5,933 bases of DNA from an uncultured cyanobacterium (GTDB lineage Bacteria; Cyanobacteriota; Cyanobacteriia; CACIAM-69d): positions 1-5,933 of the forward strand of contig CALCTI010000286.1 in assembly GCA_937894105.1 (NCBI GenBank), read 5' to 3'. Below are positions 4,439-5,933 of this stretch, piece after piece; positions within the stretch are counted from its first letter, which is position 1, and each line of letters opens with the position of its first letter. Under the pieces are notes generated by a model that saw nothing but the letters and a program-made list of their open reading frames with translations, was not told the origin of the DNA and did not search any database. The translations under genes were made by a program, and so were the position numbers.

Positions 4439-5933
4439 CTAAACCCTGCGTTTGATGGTGATTTCCGGCAAGCCATTGGCTTTTTGATATTCATTCAACT
4501 TGTCTTGAATAGCTTTTAAGTTGGCAGTTTCCTTTTTCGCTTCCTCCACAATTTCATCCGTTGTTCGCGGTCCCAATATCTTCCGTTCAAGGTCGTTTAG
4601 GTAATCTTCCAGCTCCTCTTCCGTACCCTGGGTCATCAATTCATGCTGCATAAGCCCCAAGATGTAATGGGCTTTTTCCATAAATGCGTAAAAGGTGGCT
4701 TTGTCCTCATTCACATGCCCCAAAGTCTTCACCTTTGTGGTGGTAAAAAACTCTCGCTGGGAACTGGTAAATGGATTGGCTTGAGGGTTGAAAGGTAGCT
4801 CAATTTCTCGCTCAATAGTATTAGCCTTGTAGGCTAAAAATTGAGATATTGCTTCAACATAATCTAAGACCGTCGTCTGCATTGATAACAGTTGAGTCGT
4901 CTGACCTAGGGTTGCTATAGAACCAGCCCAGGCTGCATCTGCATCCTTCTTGATTGCAAAGTTCTTGGCGTGGTTAAGAGCGATAAACTCAGCCATGTTA
5001 TTGATGATGACTTCACCACTTCTGTCCCCTTCGTCGGTGACGACGTTTAGTTTTACGGGGAATTCGCCTACCGCCTCCATAAAGTAGCGAAGGAACAAGA
5101 ACTGAAATTCAGCCATGTTATCGACGTTTCTGGTGGTGTCTTTGTCGTCAGTAAGGGAGTCTTCCATTGGGACAGGAAACCTTTTTAGTCCCAAATGGTG
5201 AATCATAAAATCAAGTCTGTCTTGGGTGTCGGGGCAACAAGTCACAGGCTTTCTCCTAGGCGGTAATATCGGCGGATCTACGTTAATACTTTGCTGTACG
5301 GGTCCAGAAACACAGGCTGTTCTGTCCTCTTCTGCCCATTCATATCTAGGGCTTCCCCTTGGGTTGTACGCTGCAACATATCGATTCAAGCGGTTAGGAT
5401 ATGTCATCGCATATTGGTGATTTTTGAGGATAAAATCCTTCTCTTCCCTGGAATTTACTTCCAGCTTGTAGAAGATTTGAGTTATCCATTTGTTGTGCTG
5501 AAAGTCGGCGTCATTGTCACCAGCGCCGCCCCATTGCCACCCCAAGCGAAATACGTCTTTGACATAAAAGAAAACTGTTATTGAAATTGAGTTTCTAAAA
5601 AAGGTTTCCTCTGTTGTCCACGTTCCCATCCTTCGCCGCTGCTCTAGTCGCCAACCCCGATCCTCTAGGTAACTGCCAATGTTCTCCCATTCGCTACTGG
5701 GAATTGGTTCTGCGAAGCCGGGCTCTGATGTCTCCGTGGCCCAATAGGCATCGTCTGATCGGAATGTCCCTATGCGGGTTGCCGTCAGCTTGTATTGGGT
5801 GTACTGCTCGACGGTGTAGTTTTCGGCGATCACCAGCTCGAATGGTGGATCACCCTGTAGCCGGGTGCAGTTAAAGGATTTTCCTGACGGGTTAGGTAGT
5901 GGGTTGGGTAGGTCATCCTCTCCATCTCCCCCG
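4439..5933 (-). CDS. large hypothetical protein, N-terminus beyond window
   Basis: The family is not recognised. A GTG at 5831-5833 could start a 464-aa product. The same frame stays open to the right edge, adding at least 33 residues (Gly/Asp/Pro-rich GGDGEDDLPNPLPNPSG, then FNCTRLQGDPPFEL), so the true start is probably outside. Numbering from that GTG, residues 1-160 are aromatic and beta-like (ITVFFYVKDVFRLGWQWGG; RYVAAYNPRGSPRYEW). A Pro-rich hinge follows (186-198, VDPPILPPRRKPV), then CCPDTQDRLDFMIHHLGLKR (199-218). NMAEF occurs twice (239-243, 279-283). The last 150 residues are helical and charged, ending in a coiled-coil-like Glu/Lys region (404-452) and ITIKRRV. There is no membrane segment. 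An N-terminal binding domain joined to a helical C-terminal domain would suit a structural or adaptor protein, but this is inference. The 450-aa gene follows after 11 nt. Confidence 0.88.
   Translation of the reverse strand, partial: GGDGEDDLPNPLPNPSGKSFNCTRLQGDPPFELVIAENYTVEQYTQYKLTATRIGTFRSDDAYWATETSEPGFAEPIPSSEWENIGSYLEDRGWRLEQRRRMGTWTTEETFFRNSISITVFFYVKDVFRLGWQWGGAGDNDADFQHNKWITQIFYKLEVNSREEKDFILKNHQYAMTYPNRLNRYVAAYNPRGSPRYEWAEEDRTACVSGPVQQSINVDPPILPPRRKPVTCCPDTQDRLDFMIHHLGLKRFPVPMEDSLTDDKDTTRNVDNMAEFQFLFLRYFMEAVGEFPVKLNVVTDEGDRSGEVIINNMAEFIALNHAKNFAIKKDADAAWAGSIATLGQTTQLLSMQTTVLDYVEAISQFLAYKANTIEREIELPFNPQANPFTSSQREFFTTTKVKTLGHVNEDKATFYAFMEKAHYILGLMQHELMTQGTEEELEDYLNDLERKILGPRTTDEIVEEAKKETANLKAIQDKLNEYQKANGLPEITIKRRV

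Larger units (their letters stand above)
10..5933 (-). mobile_element. putative integrative or phage-like element, left end, partial
   Basis: The region starts at a tRNA-Val 3' remnant and continues to the right edge as a tightly packed block of about ten minus-strand genes with no recognisable housekeeping gene. Single orientation, many genes of 60-200 codons, two larger genes and short or overlapping gene junctions are typical of prophage or satellite modules. No integrase, terminase, capsid, portal, replication or conjugation gene can be recognised, so the class of element is open. The right boundary lies outside the window. Confidence 0.45.

Noticed and set aside
1..5933. CRISPR array, rRNA, riboswitch or insertion sequence
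   Set aside because: No regularly spaced repeats, no rRNA-like stretches, no recognisable riboswitch core and no transposase-like product were seen on either strand.

Overview
The window looks like one end of an accessory, probably integrative or phage-like, element in a cyanobacterial genome. Two perfect HIP1 octamers (GCGATCGC, at 3142 and 3362) point to a cyanobacterium. That octamer is strongly over-represented in many cyanobacterial genomes and would be expected about 0.1 times by chance in this length. I cannot name the genus.

Left edge (1-130): the minus strand carries the 3' half of a tRNA-Val(CAC) gene: anticodon loop, variable loop, T arm, 3' acceptor strand and discriminator. The 5' acceptor strand is missing and the D arm is missing or badly degraded. 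This is what remains at one side of a tRNA gene when an element integrates by tyrosine recombinase. The fragment's broken side faces right, so the element would be the DNA to the right of about position 56.

Gene block (130-5933): every credible gene lies on the minus strand. In transcription order (right to left) these are: a large protein cut by the window edge (at least 497 aa), a 450-aa protein with a long hydrophobic Gly/Trp-rich region, a 57-aa ORF with no canonical start codon, a 71-aa very basic protein, a 114-aa protein, a 205-aa protein with a basic N-terminus, a 104-aa acidic-tailed protein overlapping it, a 116-aa protein, a 110-aa protein with a C-terminal membrane segment, and a doubtful 70-aa ORF. 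Gaps are short (11-160 bp) and several genes overlap or nearly abut, so most are probably co-transcribed. I recognise none of the families. Size distribution, single orientation and position next to a tRNA scar resemble the late or accessory module of a prophage, satellite or other integrative element, but no hallmark gene (terminase, portal, integrase, primase, relaxase) is present here. Any virion role is therefore inference.

Signals between and within genes include perfect dyads at 807-822 and 2148-2164, GC-rich hairpins early in the 205-aa gene and inside the 450-aa gene, and an ORF (2880-3053) with a good Shine-Dalgarno but a GTA where the start should be. No stretch longer than 300 bases lacks a gene. 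The longest gap, 2508-2667, is AT-rich and I see no convincing promoter in it.
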